Source: an uncultured Christensenellaceae bacterium | GTDB lineage: Bacteria > Bacillota > Clostridia > Christensenellales > Pumilibacteraceae | Direction: 5' to 3' | Length of the DNA: 64,000 nucleotides | Assembly: GCA_910587455.1 (NCBI GenBank) | Contig: CAJULK010000006.1 | Location: 58,907-122,906, forward strand | The notes under the pieces: generated by a model | Database searches by the model: none | Told to the model about the DNA's origin: nothing | What the model saw: the letters and a program-made list of their open reading frames with translations, nothing else | Shown here: piece after piece, positions 41,586 to 49,227 of the stretch | Numbering within the stretch: position 1 is the stretch's first letter | Layout of the letters: every line of letters begins with the position of its first letter | Program-made: the position numbers and the translations under genes

Positions 41586-43835
41586 ATGAAAAGTGTGGAT
41601 TTGAATGCCGATTGGAATATCAAATCGGGCGAGGACGAGATTCATTGCGATTTGCCTTACGACGCGACCGTAAACTCGCCCCGTGATTTTTCGTGCGCAT
41701 TCGGCGAGCTTAACGGATACATCCCCGCCGCTCGCGCGGTATTCACAAAAGTATTGCCGCACGTCAAAAGCGGTGCGAACGCGGCGCTCGTGTTATCGGG
41801 CATATGCGGCGCGGGCGCGGTGTACGTCAACGACGACAAGATTATTTCGGTACGCGGGTATTCGCCCGTGTGTTTCGATATTTCGGACAAGCTCACGGGC
41901 GTGCGCGACGAACTGCGTATCGACCTTTTCGCGGCGCCGGGCATGAGCGACAAATATACCGGTCTCGGCATTGCGGGCGGCGTAAAGCTCGTCACTTTCG
42001 ACGATATAGACATATCGTATAACTCGTTGTTCGTAAAGACTGTGACAGTCGGCGACAAGACGTATGCCGATGCCGAGCTTAACGTCGTAAACCGTTCGGA
42101 TGACGCAGTAAAACTTACCGTCGATTGCACGGCGGTCAATGCCCGCGGAAAGCGCGCCGGCAAAAAACAGCGCAAGCTCTGTATCCGCGCGGGACAGGAT
42201 AGGACCGTGTCGGTGCGCGTGCGCATAAACAAGGCTTACGAATGGATGCCCGCCGATCCGTACATGTACACCATGATAGCAAAGATCGTTCTGCCCGACG
42301 GCAAAGAACGGGAAGCGTCGGCACGGTTCGGGCTCGTTACGCGCTCGCTCAATCCGACGCGCGGGCTTTACATAAACGGCAAAAATACGCTGCTGTACGG
42401 CGCGTATATTTCTCATGCGGACGCGGCGCTCGGCGGCGTTTGCAATTATTCGAACGAAGTGCGCAGGTTTAACGCGCTCAAAGCGGTGGGCTACAACGCC
42501 GTGCATTTTGTGGGCTGCCCCGCGGAGGCAGCGCTCGACGCATGTGACGATACGGGAATGTATGCATTCGTCGATCTGTTCGATTGTCTTAACGAGGGCA
42601 AAGCGCCGCTCGACGTTCATGCGTCGGAGCCGTGGCTTGCCGAGGATTACGTCAGAGCTATAAGAAATCATCCGTCCGTCACCGTTTACGGCGTCGCGGA
42701 CGACGTGCCCGAATGTTACGGACGTCACGGCGGGTACGATATAATAAACGAAGTCGCTCAATTTATACGCGGTGCGGATACGACGCGGCCCGTGACCGTA
42801 TCGGTGGGTGAGCTTGTCCCCACACCGCGCGAGCTTGAATCTGTAGGGATCAAAAGGCGTAAGTTCGAAACCGATTCGGAAGCCGTTTACGCCGCACGCG
42901 AAAAAAGTCTTTTCGAAGAAGCGACCGCAGTCGCGTTCGAAGCGGTGGACGTTTGCGGGTTCAACTACCTGTATCCTCTGTATTCCGCCGAAAAGAAAAA
43001 GCGCGACAGGCTGATCGTCGGCGCGCGCACGTCGTCGGCGCGGGCGTTCGAAAGTATTGACGAGACCGAAAAGAACGGCCGCGTAATAGGCGACTTCAAC
43101 GACTGCGGCATAGACTATCCCGGGGGCGGCAAGCTCAACGAAATAGTGCACACGGGCGGCGATCTCGATGCGCTGTGCGACGAAAAACCGCAGAGCGTGT
43201 ACAAGCGCATACTATTCGGAGCGCGCAATATCGCGTATATAACGGTGCTCGATCCCGAAACGGACGAACCGACGCATATGTGGAACTGGCCGCGCCATCT
43301 CGGCAGGGAAGTCAAAGTGCAGGTGTTTACGTCGGGTGACGTCGTTGCGCTGTATCTCGACGGCAGACTCGTAGGACGCAGGCTTGCGGGCAGGATCAAT
43401 AAGCATATCGCCACGTTTGAACTCGAATATTATCCCGGCGTTTTGGAAGCGGTGAGCTATTACAAGGGTTATGAATGTGCGAGAGCTACGCTCAAATCGG
43501 CCGGTTCGCCCAAGGCGGTCAAGCTGTCGGCATACGACAAAAATCTTTACATCGATCGCGGCGACCTCGGTTTCGTTCACGCGGACGTTTGCGACCGCGA
43601 CGGGCTCGTCGTTCCGTACGCGATGCGAGAACTGACGGCGACGGTTGCGGGCGGCAGGCTGATTGCGTTTATAAATGCCGATCCGATGTTGCGTAAAAAT
43701 TCGTTCGACACGTGCCCCGCATACGGCGGCAAGGCTATGGCTGTTATAAAGCCGGACGCCGACGCCGACAGAACGGTTGTCAAGATCTCGGGCGACGGAC
43801 TGCTTTCGGCAAAGATCACATTCAAGATCAAGTAG
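41586..43835 (+). CDS. GH2-family glycosidase homologue, catalytic residues apparently lost
   Basis: A 749-residue protein with the glycoside hydrolase family 2 layout: jelly-roll N-domain, immunoglobulin-like domain (ends ASARFGLVTRSLN), barrel (GLYINGKNTLLYGA, then ALKAVGYNAVHFVG) and C-terminal beta domains. Active GH2 enzymes have Asn-Glu after the HPS-V strand; here HPSVTVYGVADDVPE puts Asp372-Asp373 there. The nucleophile motif (G-S-E-T in relatives) reads GART, with Arg481. It is therefore probably a non-catalytic glycan-binding protein. No signal peptide. The mRNA is probably leaderless. Confidence 0.78.
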   Translation: MKSVDLNADWNIKSGEDEIHCDLPYDATVNSPRDFSCAFGELNGYIPAARAVFTKVLPHVKSGANAALVLSGICGAGAVYVNDDKIISVRGYSPVCFDISDKLTGVRDELRIDLFAAPGMSDKYTGLGIAGGVKLVTFDDIDISYNSLFVKTVTVGDKTYADAELNVVNRSDDAVKLTVDCTAVNARGKRAGKKQRKLCIRAGQDRTVSVRVRINKAYEWMPADPYMYTMIAKIVLPDGKEREASARFGLVTRSLNPTRGLYINGKNTLLYGAYISHADAALGGVCNYSNEVRRFNALKAVGYNAVHFVGCPAEAALDACDDTGMYAFVDLFDCLNEGKAPLDVHASEPWLAEDYVRAIRNHPSVTVYGVADDVPECYGRHGGYDIINEVAQFIRGADTTRPVTVSVGELVPTPRELESVGIKRRKFETDSEAVYAAREKSLFEEATAVAFEAVDVCGFNYLYPLYSAEKKKRDRLIVGARTSSARAFESIDETEKNGRVIGDFNDCGIDYPGGGKLNEIVHTGGDLDALCDEKPQSVYKRILFGARNIAYITVLDPETDEPTHMWNWPRHLGREVKVQVFTSGDVVALYLDGRLVGRRLAGRINKHIATFELEYYPGVLEAVSYYKGYECARATLKSAGSPKAVKLSAYDKNLYIDRGDLGFVHADVCDRDGLVVPYAMRELTATVAGGRLIAFINADPMLRKNSFDTCPAYGGKAMAVIKPDADADRTVVKISGDGLLSAKITFKIK

Positions 43836-43926
43836 CTGCCGACGGGCAAACAAAACCGACGCCGCGTCGGGTTTACGGTTAGATATCAACGAAAAAGGTA
43901 ATAATCCTTACAAATACGGAGCAATT

Positions 43927-45510
43927 ATGAAAAAACAAAACGTTGTCGTTTCAATAGCGCTTGCGACGGTACTTTTGGCGGTACCCGTTCTCGGCGGCTG
44001 TTCGAGCGAGAGTTACAGCGAGGTCAAGTTCCCCGCGCAGGATACGAGCTATGCCGTTACGAGTCAGGGCGGGAGCGCCGTTTCGTACGGGAATTATATA
44101 TATTATATTAACGGAACGCGCGGATACGACGACGCCGACGGCAAAGGCAACGTCTGGAACGAGGTGGTAAAGGGCGGGCTGTACCGTGCCGAATTGAACG
44201 GCAAAAAAGTTTCGGGCGACGGCGGTGCCAAGTTCGAATCGGTTTTCGACGCCAAAGGTTTGGAGTTTAAGTATACCGAATCGGAAGACTATTACGGTAA
44301 TCCCGTAAACGTGGTTAATACCGTCAAGATCGCGCCCAAAACGGTGGGCGTCAAAAATTATGCCGGCGGCGGAATTTTTATATATGACAATTACGCTTAT
44401 TTCGCGTCGCCCAACAATCAGCGCAATGCCGCGGGCAACGTTCAAACGACGCGCACCGACTTTTTCATGATGCCGCTCAACGGCGGTTCGCCGACACGCG
44501 TATACACTTCGAGCGAGGGAGTGGATGCTTCCGGTTCGGCGTATGCGTTTTATAAGTTCGACGGCAAAGTGTATCTTGTTGTAAACGAGAATACCGATAT
44601 TGTATCGGTAGAGATCGATACCGCCAAACAGAAAGCCGCAGATCCCGTCAAGTACGAGGCGCATGCGACGAGCGTGTATTTTCCCGTGCGCGAAACCTAC
44701 TATAACGGTATAAGCACGGATACGCCCGAGGATTTTATTTACTTTGTGCGCAACGTCGACGACGATGACAAACAGCGTGCCGGCACGGTCATTCAGGCGA
44801 TGCGTCCCGACGGATCGGAAAAGTTTATAGTGTCCGAAAACGGCAACACCGAAACGATAGAAGCCGTGCGCGACGGCGTGCTGTTCTATCGCACTACAGA
44901 CGTTCTCGGCAACACCGTTCTTGCGTATGACAATCTTCACGAAGCGCTTATGTACCATTCCAAAACGTACGCCGCCGCGCAGAACGGCAAGAGCGCCGAG
45001 GATAAAAACGTTCAGATCGACGGTCGGTTCGCGACCAACATGAGCACGGTGACCACTGCGTACGCTTTCCGTCCCGACTTAAAGTCGAACGTAGTGTATT
45101 TCGTAGGCGGCAACAGCTCGAATTTCTGGCTTTACGATATAAACGGTCCCGTACAAATGCTGTATGCCGGTTCGGGAACGGTGCAGTTCGTTAAGAACAA
45201 TTTCGTGTACGTCGCGGGATCGAGCAGCGATTATTACCGCTTCCCGCTGTATACCAATATGGACGACTTCGGACAATCGCAAGACCTCGCGAGCGGAACG
45301 ACTTCGGCAGGCATAAGCTGCGACTACGTTAACGGGTACTTTACGTACTTCGGCAAGGTCGATCAGTGGGCGGACGGCTACACTTATTTCAGCAAGGTGG
45401 ACGGCGTTCAGGGTCTCGATCCGCAGTTTATAGGCGAGCTCGCGTCGTCGGATAAACCGTCCGAAAAAGAGCTCGAGGAGATAAAGAACGGCACTTCCGA
45501 CAACGATTAG
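43927..45510 (+). CDS. Secreted lipoprotein with beta-propeller-like repeats
   Basis: A 527-residue lipoprotein: signal peptide with lipobox VLGGC (Cys25), then repeated strand pairs such as YGNYIYYING, YDNYAYFAS, DGKVYLVVNE and EDFIYFVRN. These match the DUF5050-like propeller pattern of surface lipoproteins. The C-terminus is acidic (EKELEEIKNG). The start is the ATG after CGGAGC; the longer frame from 43777 runs into the previous gene. It lies 91 nt after the GH2 homologue without its own promoter, so the two may be cotranscribed. The role is unknown. Confidence 0.75.
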   Translation: MKKQNVVVSIALATVLLAVPVLGGCSSESYSEVKFPAQDTSYAVTSQGGSAVSYGNYIYYINGTRGYDDADGKGNVWNEVVKGGLYRAELNGKKVSGDGGAKFESVFDAKGLEFKYTESEDYYGNPVNVVNTVKIAPKTVGVKNYAGGGIFIYDNYAYFASPNNQRNAAGNVQTTRTDFFMMPLNGGSPTRVYTSSEGVDASGSAYAFYKFDGKVYLVVNENTDIVSVEIDTAKQKAADPVKYEAHATSVYFPVRETYYNGISTDTPEDFIYFVRNVDDDDKQRAGTVIQAMRPDGSEKFIVSENGNTETIEAVRDGVLFYRTTDVLGNTVLAYDNLHEALMYHSKTYAAAQNGKSAEDKNVQIDGRFATNMSTVTTAYAFRPDLKSNVVYFVGGNSSNFWLYDINGPVQMLYAGSGTVQFVKNNFVYVAGSSSDYYRFPLYTNMDDFGQSQDLASGTTSAGISCDYVNGYFTYFGKVDQWADGYTYFSKVDGVQGLDPQFIGELASSDKPSEKELEEIKNGTSDND

Positions 45511-45583
45511 CCGCAAGCCGCGTAAAAGCGCGTAGGTAACCGCAAAAAGAGCGTCGGCGCGCAAAAAAGTTTTTCCAAAACGC

Positions 45584-45612
45584 TTGACAAGCATATAAAA
45601 ATCATGTAAACT
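45584..45612 (+). promoter_or_regulatory. Promoter of rpmG-secE-nusG
   Basis: TTGACA (45584-45589), 17-bp spacer, TAAACT (45607-45612). Confidence 0.75.
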
Positions 45613-45663
45613 TATAAAGCACCGTTTCGGCGGTGTTTTATTTAGTCTTTCGGAGGAAAGGTA

Positions 45664-45822
45664 ATGGAACCTAAAAGCACACGAATTACGCTCGAGTGTA
45701 CCGAGTGCAAGCAGCGCAATTACGATACGACAAAAAACAAAAAGAACGATCCGGACAGAATCGAGCTTAAAAAGTATTGCCGTTTCTGCAAGAAACGCAC
45801 CGTTCATAAGGAAACGAAATAA
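45664..45822 (+). CDS. rpmG: 50S ribosomal protein L33
   Basis: A 52-residue L33 with ITLECTECKQRNYDTTKNK and YCRFCKKRTVHKETK. Both CxxC pairs are present, so this is the zinc-binding (C+) form. It follows the ribosome site GGAGGAAAG and precedes secE by 2 nt, the usual Firmicutes order. Confidence 0.95.
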   Translation: MEPKSTRITLECTECKQRNYDTTKNKKNDPDRIELKKYCRFCKKRTVHKETK

Positions 45823-45824
45823 CG

Positions 45825-46130
45825 ATGGCTGACGAAAAGGTCAAGGAAAAGAAGGATAAGAAAAAGAAAAAAGAACCGGGCAAAGCGCGCCGGTGGTTCA
45901 AGGACTTCTTTTCCGAACTTAAAAAAGTTACTTGGCCGTCGTTCGGTAACGTGCTCAAGCAGACCGGTATAGTGCTTCTCGTCACTATAATATTTCTTCT
46001 TGTGATGATGGCGTTCGACGCGGTGCTCGGTTTGTTCCACAGCTGGCTTATCAGCAGAGTTTCGCCCGACGAAGCGGCTGCGGCGGTAATGAGTATGCTT
46101 AGAGCGAGCGGAGGAGGACTGTTGTGGTAA
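45825..46130 (+). CDS. secE: Preprotein translocase subunit SecE
   Basis: A 101-residue SecE, the small clamp subunit of the SecYEG channel. A very basic start (KVKEKKDKKKKKEPG) is followed by the signature amphipathic helix RWFKDFFSELKKVTWPS and one membrane helix. The C-terminal end is longer than usual. It overlaps nusG by 7 nt. Confidence 0.93.
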   Translation: MADEKVKEKKDKKKKKEPGKARRWFKDFFSELKKVTWPSFGNVLKQTGIVLLVTIIFLLVMMAFDAVLGLFHSWLISRVSPDEAAAAVMSMLRASGGGLLW

Positions 46131-46660
46131 ACGAAGAACTTCCCGAAGCAAAATGGTACATTCTTCACACGTATTCCGGTTACGAAAACCTCGTTAAAGT
46201 CAATCTCGAAACGGCGTTCCAAAAGAACAATATCGAGGACAGGCTCGTCGATATACGTATCCCCATGGAAGACATCGTGGAGGAAAAAAACGGCAAGCGC
46301 AAGATAGTGCACAGACGGATGTTCCCGTCGTACGTGCTTGTCAAGATGATATATACGCGCGATATGTGGCACCTTATAACGGGTACTCGCGGCGTGACGG
46401 GATTCGTCGGACCGCAGGGTAAGCCCACGCCGCTCACAGACGAAGAGATACGGCGTATGCAGCTCGAAAAGGTTACGGTCAAAACGGACGTCGCCGTAGG
46501 CGATACCATTCGCGTAGTCAACGGCCCGCTCACAGACATGACGGGCGAGATCAAGAGCATTAACGCCACTACGGGCAAGTGCATGGTCGATATCAATATG
46601 TTCGGGCGCATGACGCCCGCCGAGCTCGACACCTATCAGATCGAAAAGATAGAGGGCTGA
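46124..46660 (+). CDS. nusG: Transcription termination/antitermination protein NusG
   Basis: A 178-residue NusG, which binds RNA polymerase and controls elongation and pausing. It has the NGN domain (WYILHTYSGYENLVKVNLE, then FPSYVLVKM and VRGV-like TRGVTGFVG) and the C-terminal KOW domain (GDTIRVVNGPLTDMTGEI). It starts at GTG 46124 within the secE end, with GGAGGA upstream. Confidence 0.95.
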   Translation: MVNEELPEAKWYILHTYSGYENLVKVNLETAFQKNNIEDRLVDIRIPMEDIVEEKNGKRKIVHRRMFPSYVLVKMIYTRDMWHLITGTRGVTGFVGPQGKPTPLTDEEIRRMQLEKVTVKTDVAVGDTIRVVNGPLTDMTGEIKSINATTGKCMVDINMFGRMTPAELDTYQIEKIEG

Positions 46661-46745
46661 GCGCAATCTTACAGTTACTTAACGGGAGAGGTTACGCCTC
46701 GTAAGAACCGCGATTGTAAAAAAATTTACAAGGAGAAAGCAAAAC
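46661..46745 (+). promoter_or_regulatory. Structured leader of rplK-rplA, possible L1 target
   Basis: The spacer can fold into one compact element: CAATC (46664-46668) with GATTG (46712-46716), TTAC (46669-46672) with GTAA (46701-46704) and a small hairpin GAGG/CCTC (46688-46700). L1 is known to repress its own operon by binding the leader; no promoter is seen here. Confidence 0.4.
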
Positions 46746-47171
46746 ATGGCAAAAAAACTCAATGCAGTCGTCAAACTGCAACTTCCTGCCGGTAAAGCGA
46801 CCCCCGGCCCGCCCGTCGGTTCGAGTCTCGGTCCGCACGGCATCAACATTGCGGCGTTCGTAAAAGAGTTCAACGAGCGCACAAAGGATCAGGTCGGTCT
46901 CGTTATTCCGGCAGTCCTCAATATTTACAGCGATCGTTCGTTCACGTTCGTGCTCAAATCGCCTCCGGCGGCCGTTCTCATCAAAAAGGCGGCGGGCATC
47001 GAATCGGCGTCGGCCAAGCCGAACCGCGACAAGGTCGCCAAGATCACCAAAGCTCAGGTCGAAGAGATCGCAAAACTCAAGATGGTCGACCTCAATGCAG
47101 GCTCTATGGAAGCCGCAATGTCCATGGTCATGGGCACGGCGCGGTCTATGGGCGTAACGGTGGAGGGCTGA
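46746..47171 (+). CDS. rplK: 50S ribosomal protein L11
   Basis: A 141-residue L11 with VKLQLPAGKATPGPPVGSSL, SFTFVLKSPPA and the C-terminal rRNA-binding MSMVMGTARSMGVTVEG. AAGGAGAA precedes the ATG. Confidence 0.97.
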   Translation: MAKKLNAVVKLQLPAGKATPGPPVGSSLGPHGINIAAFVKEFNERTKDQVGLVIPAVLNIYSDRSFTFVLKSPPAAVLIKKAAGIESASAKPNRDKVAKITKAQVEEIAKLKMVDLNAGSMEAAMSMVMGTARSMGVTVEG

Positions 47172-47172
47172 T

Positions 47173-47859
47173 ATGAAACACGGAAAGAGATATAATGCGG
47201 CGGCGGCCGCAGTCGAACGCGGAAAGTCGTACGACGTTTCCGAAGCGTTTGCGAAAATTCCCGAAATAGCTACGGCTAAGTTCGACGAAACCATCGAAGC
47301 GCATTTCAAGCTCGGCGTCGATCCCCGTCAGGCGGATCAGCAGGTGCGCGGCACGGTGGTTCTTCCCAACGGAACGGGTAAAAACGTGCGCGTGCTCGTT
47401 ATTGCCAAGGGCGACAAAGCGGATATCGCCGAAAAGGCGGGCGCGGACATCGTCGGCGCGGAAGAGATAATCGCCAAGATCCAGAACGAGAACTACCTCG
47501 ATTTCGACGTCGTGATCACATCGCCCGATATGATGGGACAGCTCGGACGCGTAGCGCGTATCCTCGGACCGCGCGGACTCATGCCCAGCCCTAAAGCGGG
47601 AACGATCACTCAGGACATCGCCAAGGCGATCGCCGATACCAAGGCCGGTAAAGTCGAGTACCGCGTGGACAAGACCTCTATCGTTCACTGCATAATCGGC
47701 AAAAAGAGCTTCGGTGCTCAGAAACTTCAAGAAAACTTCGATACGCTGTTGGACGCTATCGTAAGAGCAAAACCCGCTGCCGCAAAAGGCACGTACGTCA
47801 AAAGCGTTTTCGTAACGCCTGCGATGGGCCCGGGGATCAAGATCAACGTTCGCGGTTGA
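47173..47859 (+). CDS. rplA: 50S ribosomal protein L1
   Basis: A 228-residue L1 with the family signature MGQLGRVARILGPRGLMPSP and the N-terminal KHGKRYNAAA. It begins one base after the rplK stop. The end is followed by the L10 leader. Confidence 0.97.
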   Translation: MKHGKRYNAAAAAVERGKSYDVSEAFAKIPEIATAKFDETIEAHFKLGVDPRQADQQVRGTVVLPNGTGKNVRVLVIAKGDKADIAEKAGADIVGAEEIIAKIQNENYLDFDVVITSPDMMGQLGRVARILGPRGLMPSPKAGTITQDIAKAIADTKAGKVEYRVDKTSIVHCIIGKKSFGAQKLQENFDTLLDAIVRAKPAAAKGTYVKSVFVTPAMGPGIKINVRG

Positions 47860-47914
47860 ACAGGCGCATAGTCACAGCAAGGCACTTCAAACAGTGCAAT
47901 CCTTAAAACACTAT

Positions 47915-48036
47915 TTCAATAGCCGTAGACACAAGCGGAAACTTAAACGGCACTCGTGCCGACTTGTCGAGGCGCTGCATACCCGTAGTTTTTACGTGTT
48001 TTAGGCGACGCTTCGAAAGTATAAGCGTCGCTTTTT
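47915..48036 (+). ncRNA. L10 leader (autoregulatory RNA of rplJ-rplL)
   Basis: The core AGCCGTAGACA (47921-47931) to TGTCGAGGCG (47965-47974) with a hairpin between matches the known L10-leader pattern, which binds L10(L12)4. The 3' part is a terminator hairpin, so L10 excess can end transcription. Confidence 0.85.
48005..48036 (+). terminator. Attenuator terminator of the L10 leader
   Basis: GCGACGCTT (48005-48013) pairs perfectly with AAGCGTCGC (48023-48031), T5 tail. Confidence 0.9.
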
Positions 48037-48060
48037 CATCTAAACTTCAAGGAGGTTACA

Positions 48061-48561
48061 ATGGTACTGTCAAAGCATAACATCGAAGCTCGCAAAGCGT
48101 ACGTTGCGGAAGTCGTCGAAAAGATCAACAAATCCGCTTCGGTCGTGCTCGTGGATTACCGCGGGATCAGCGTGGAACAGGATACCGCAATGCGCAAAGC
48201 GTTGCGCGAAGCCGGCGTCGAGTATCGTGTCATAAAGAACAGCGCGCTCGCGCGTGCATTTGAGCAGACGGGCAACAGCGGTTACGACGAAGCGTTCGTC
48301 GGTCCCACCGCCGCCGCGTTCGGTCCCGAATCCGATCCCGTTGCGCCGTGCAGAATACTCACCGAGTATGCCGACAAAACGCCCATGAACATCAAGTGCG
48401 GCGTAGTGGAAGGCAAAAAGTTCGACGAAGCGGGCGTAAAATCGCTTGCGCGCATTCCCGAAAAGCCGGTGCTGCTCTCGCAGCTTCTCGGACTTCTCAC
48501 AAGCCCCATGCGTTCGCTTGCCGTCGCGCTCAGCGAAGTCGCAAAAAAGCAAAGCGCATAA
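48061..48561 (+). CDS. rplJ: 50S ribosomal protein L10
   Basis: A 166-residue L10 with SVVLVDYRGISVEQDTAMR, VEYRVIKNSALARA and a C-terminal helix that holds the L7/L12 dimers. AAGGAGG precedes the ATG. Confidence 0.97.
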   Translation: MVLSKHNIEARKAYVAEVVEKINKSASVVLVDYRGISVEQDTAMRKALREAGVEYRVIKNSALARAFEQTGNSGYDEAFVGPTAAAFGPESDPVAPCRILTEYADKTPMNIKCGVVEGKKFDEAGVKSLARIPEKPVLLSQLLGLLTSPMRSLAVALSEVAKKQSA

Positions 48562-48657
48562 CTTCAAACCCGATCAACGCAGCATAGCTGCCGTACGGCG
48601 ACGTGACCGCCGACAAAATAATCAGGGTAGCCAAGCCCGTAAACAAGGAGAAATATC

Positions 48658-49029
48658 ATGGCAGATTTGGATAAGATGATCGAAGAGATCGAAAAAATGA
48701 CCGTTCTCGAACTTAACGACCTCGTAAAGAAGATCGAGGAGAAGTTCGGTGTTTCCGCAGCCGCTATGGCTGTCGCGGCGCCTGCGGCAGGCGGCGCTGC
48801 GCCCGCTCAGGAAGAACAGACTGAGTTCACCGTTATTCTCAAAGATATCGGACCGAACAAGATCCCCGTTATCAAGGTCGTCCGCGAGCTTACATCGCTC
48901 GGTCTCGGCGAAGCGAAAGCGCTCGTTGACAATGCGCCCAGCACCGTCAAAGAGAACGTCGCGAAAGCGGAAGCCGAAGAGATCGTCAACAAGTTCAAAG
49001 AAGTCGGCGCTACCGTCGAGCTCAAATAA
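48658..49029 (+). CDS. rplL: 50S ribosomal protein L7/L12
   Basis: A 123-residue L7/L12: N-terminal dimer helix (IEEIEKMTVLELNDLVKKIE), an Ala/Gly hinge and the C-terminal KIPVIKVVRELTSLGLGEAK. AAGGAG precedes the ATG. rpoB does not follow, which is unusual. Confidence 0.97.
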   Translation: MADLDKMIEEIEKMTVLELNDLVKKIEEKFGVSAAAMAVAAPAAGGAAPAQEEQTEFTVILKDIGPNKIPVIKVVRELTSLGLGEAKALVDNAPSTVKENVAKAEAEEIVNKFKEVGATVELK

Positions 49030-49088
49030 GAAAGACCTTTTCGGTCATTGTGCCGCGGACTGCCGCGGATGTACGGAAAAGCAGATTG

Positions 49089-49115
49089 TCCCCGAAATTA
49101 TTTTCGGGGATTTTT
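49089..49115 (+). terminator. Terminator after rplL
   Basis: TCCCCGAAA (49089-49097) pairs with TTTCGGGGA (49102-49110), T5 tail. It truly ends the ribosomal operon here. Confidence 0.92.
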
Positions 49116-49156
49116 CGTGCGGGATTTTTGTGCGCTGAATAAATTATTTGCGGCTA

Positions 49157-49185
49157 TTGACAAACTTTTGATTCGGGGGTATAAT
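49157..49185 (+). promoter_or_regulatory. Promoter of the 695-residue lipoprotein
   Basis: TTGACA (49157-49162), 17-bp spacer, TATAAT (49180-49185). Confidence 0.88.
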
Positions 49186-49227
49186 ATATATTGTACAATA
49201 GTACAAAATAAAGTGAGGTGCTGTTAT

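Noticed and set aside
41793..43151. 452-codon minus-strand frame inside the GH2 homologue
   Set aside because: It is antisense to a recognisable family; codon bias of the coding strand removes stops on the other strand. The same applies to the long minus-strand frames at 3828-5012, 11061-13043 and 16291-17580.
49048..49227. N-terminal extension of the 695-residue lipoprotein
   Set aside because: It runs through a terminator and a consensus promoter; the signal peptide starts at 49228.
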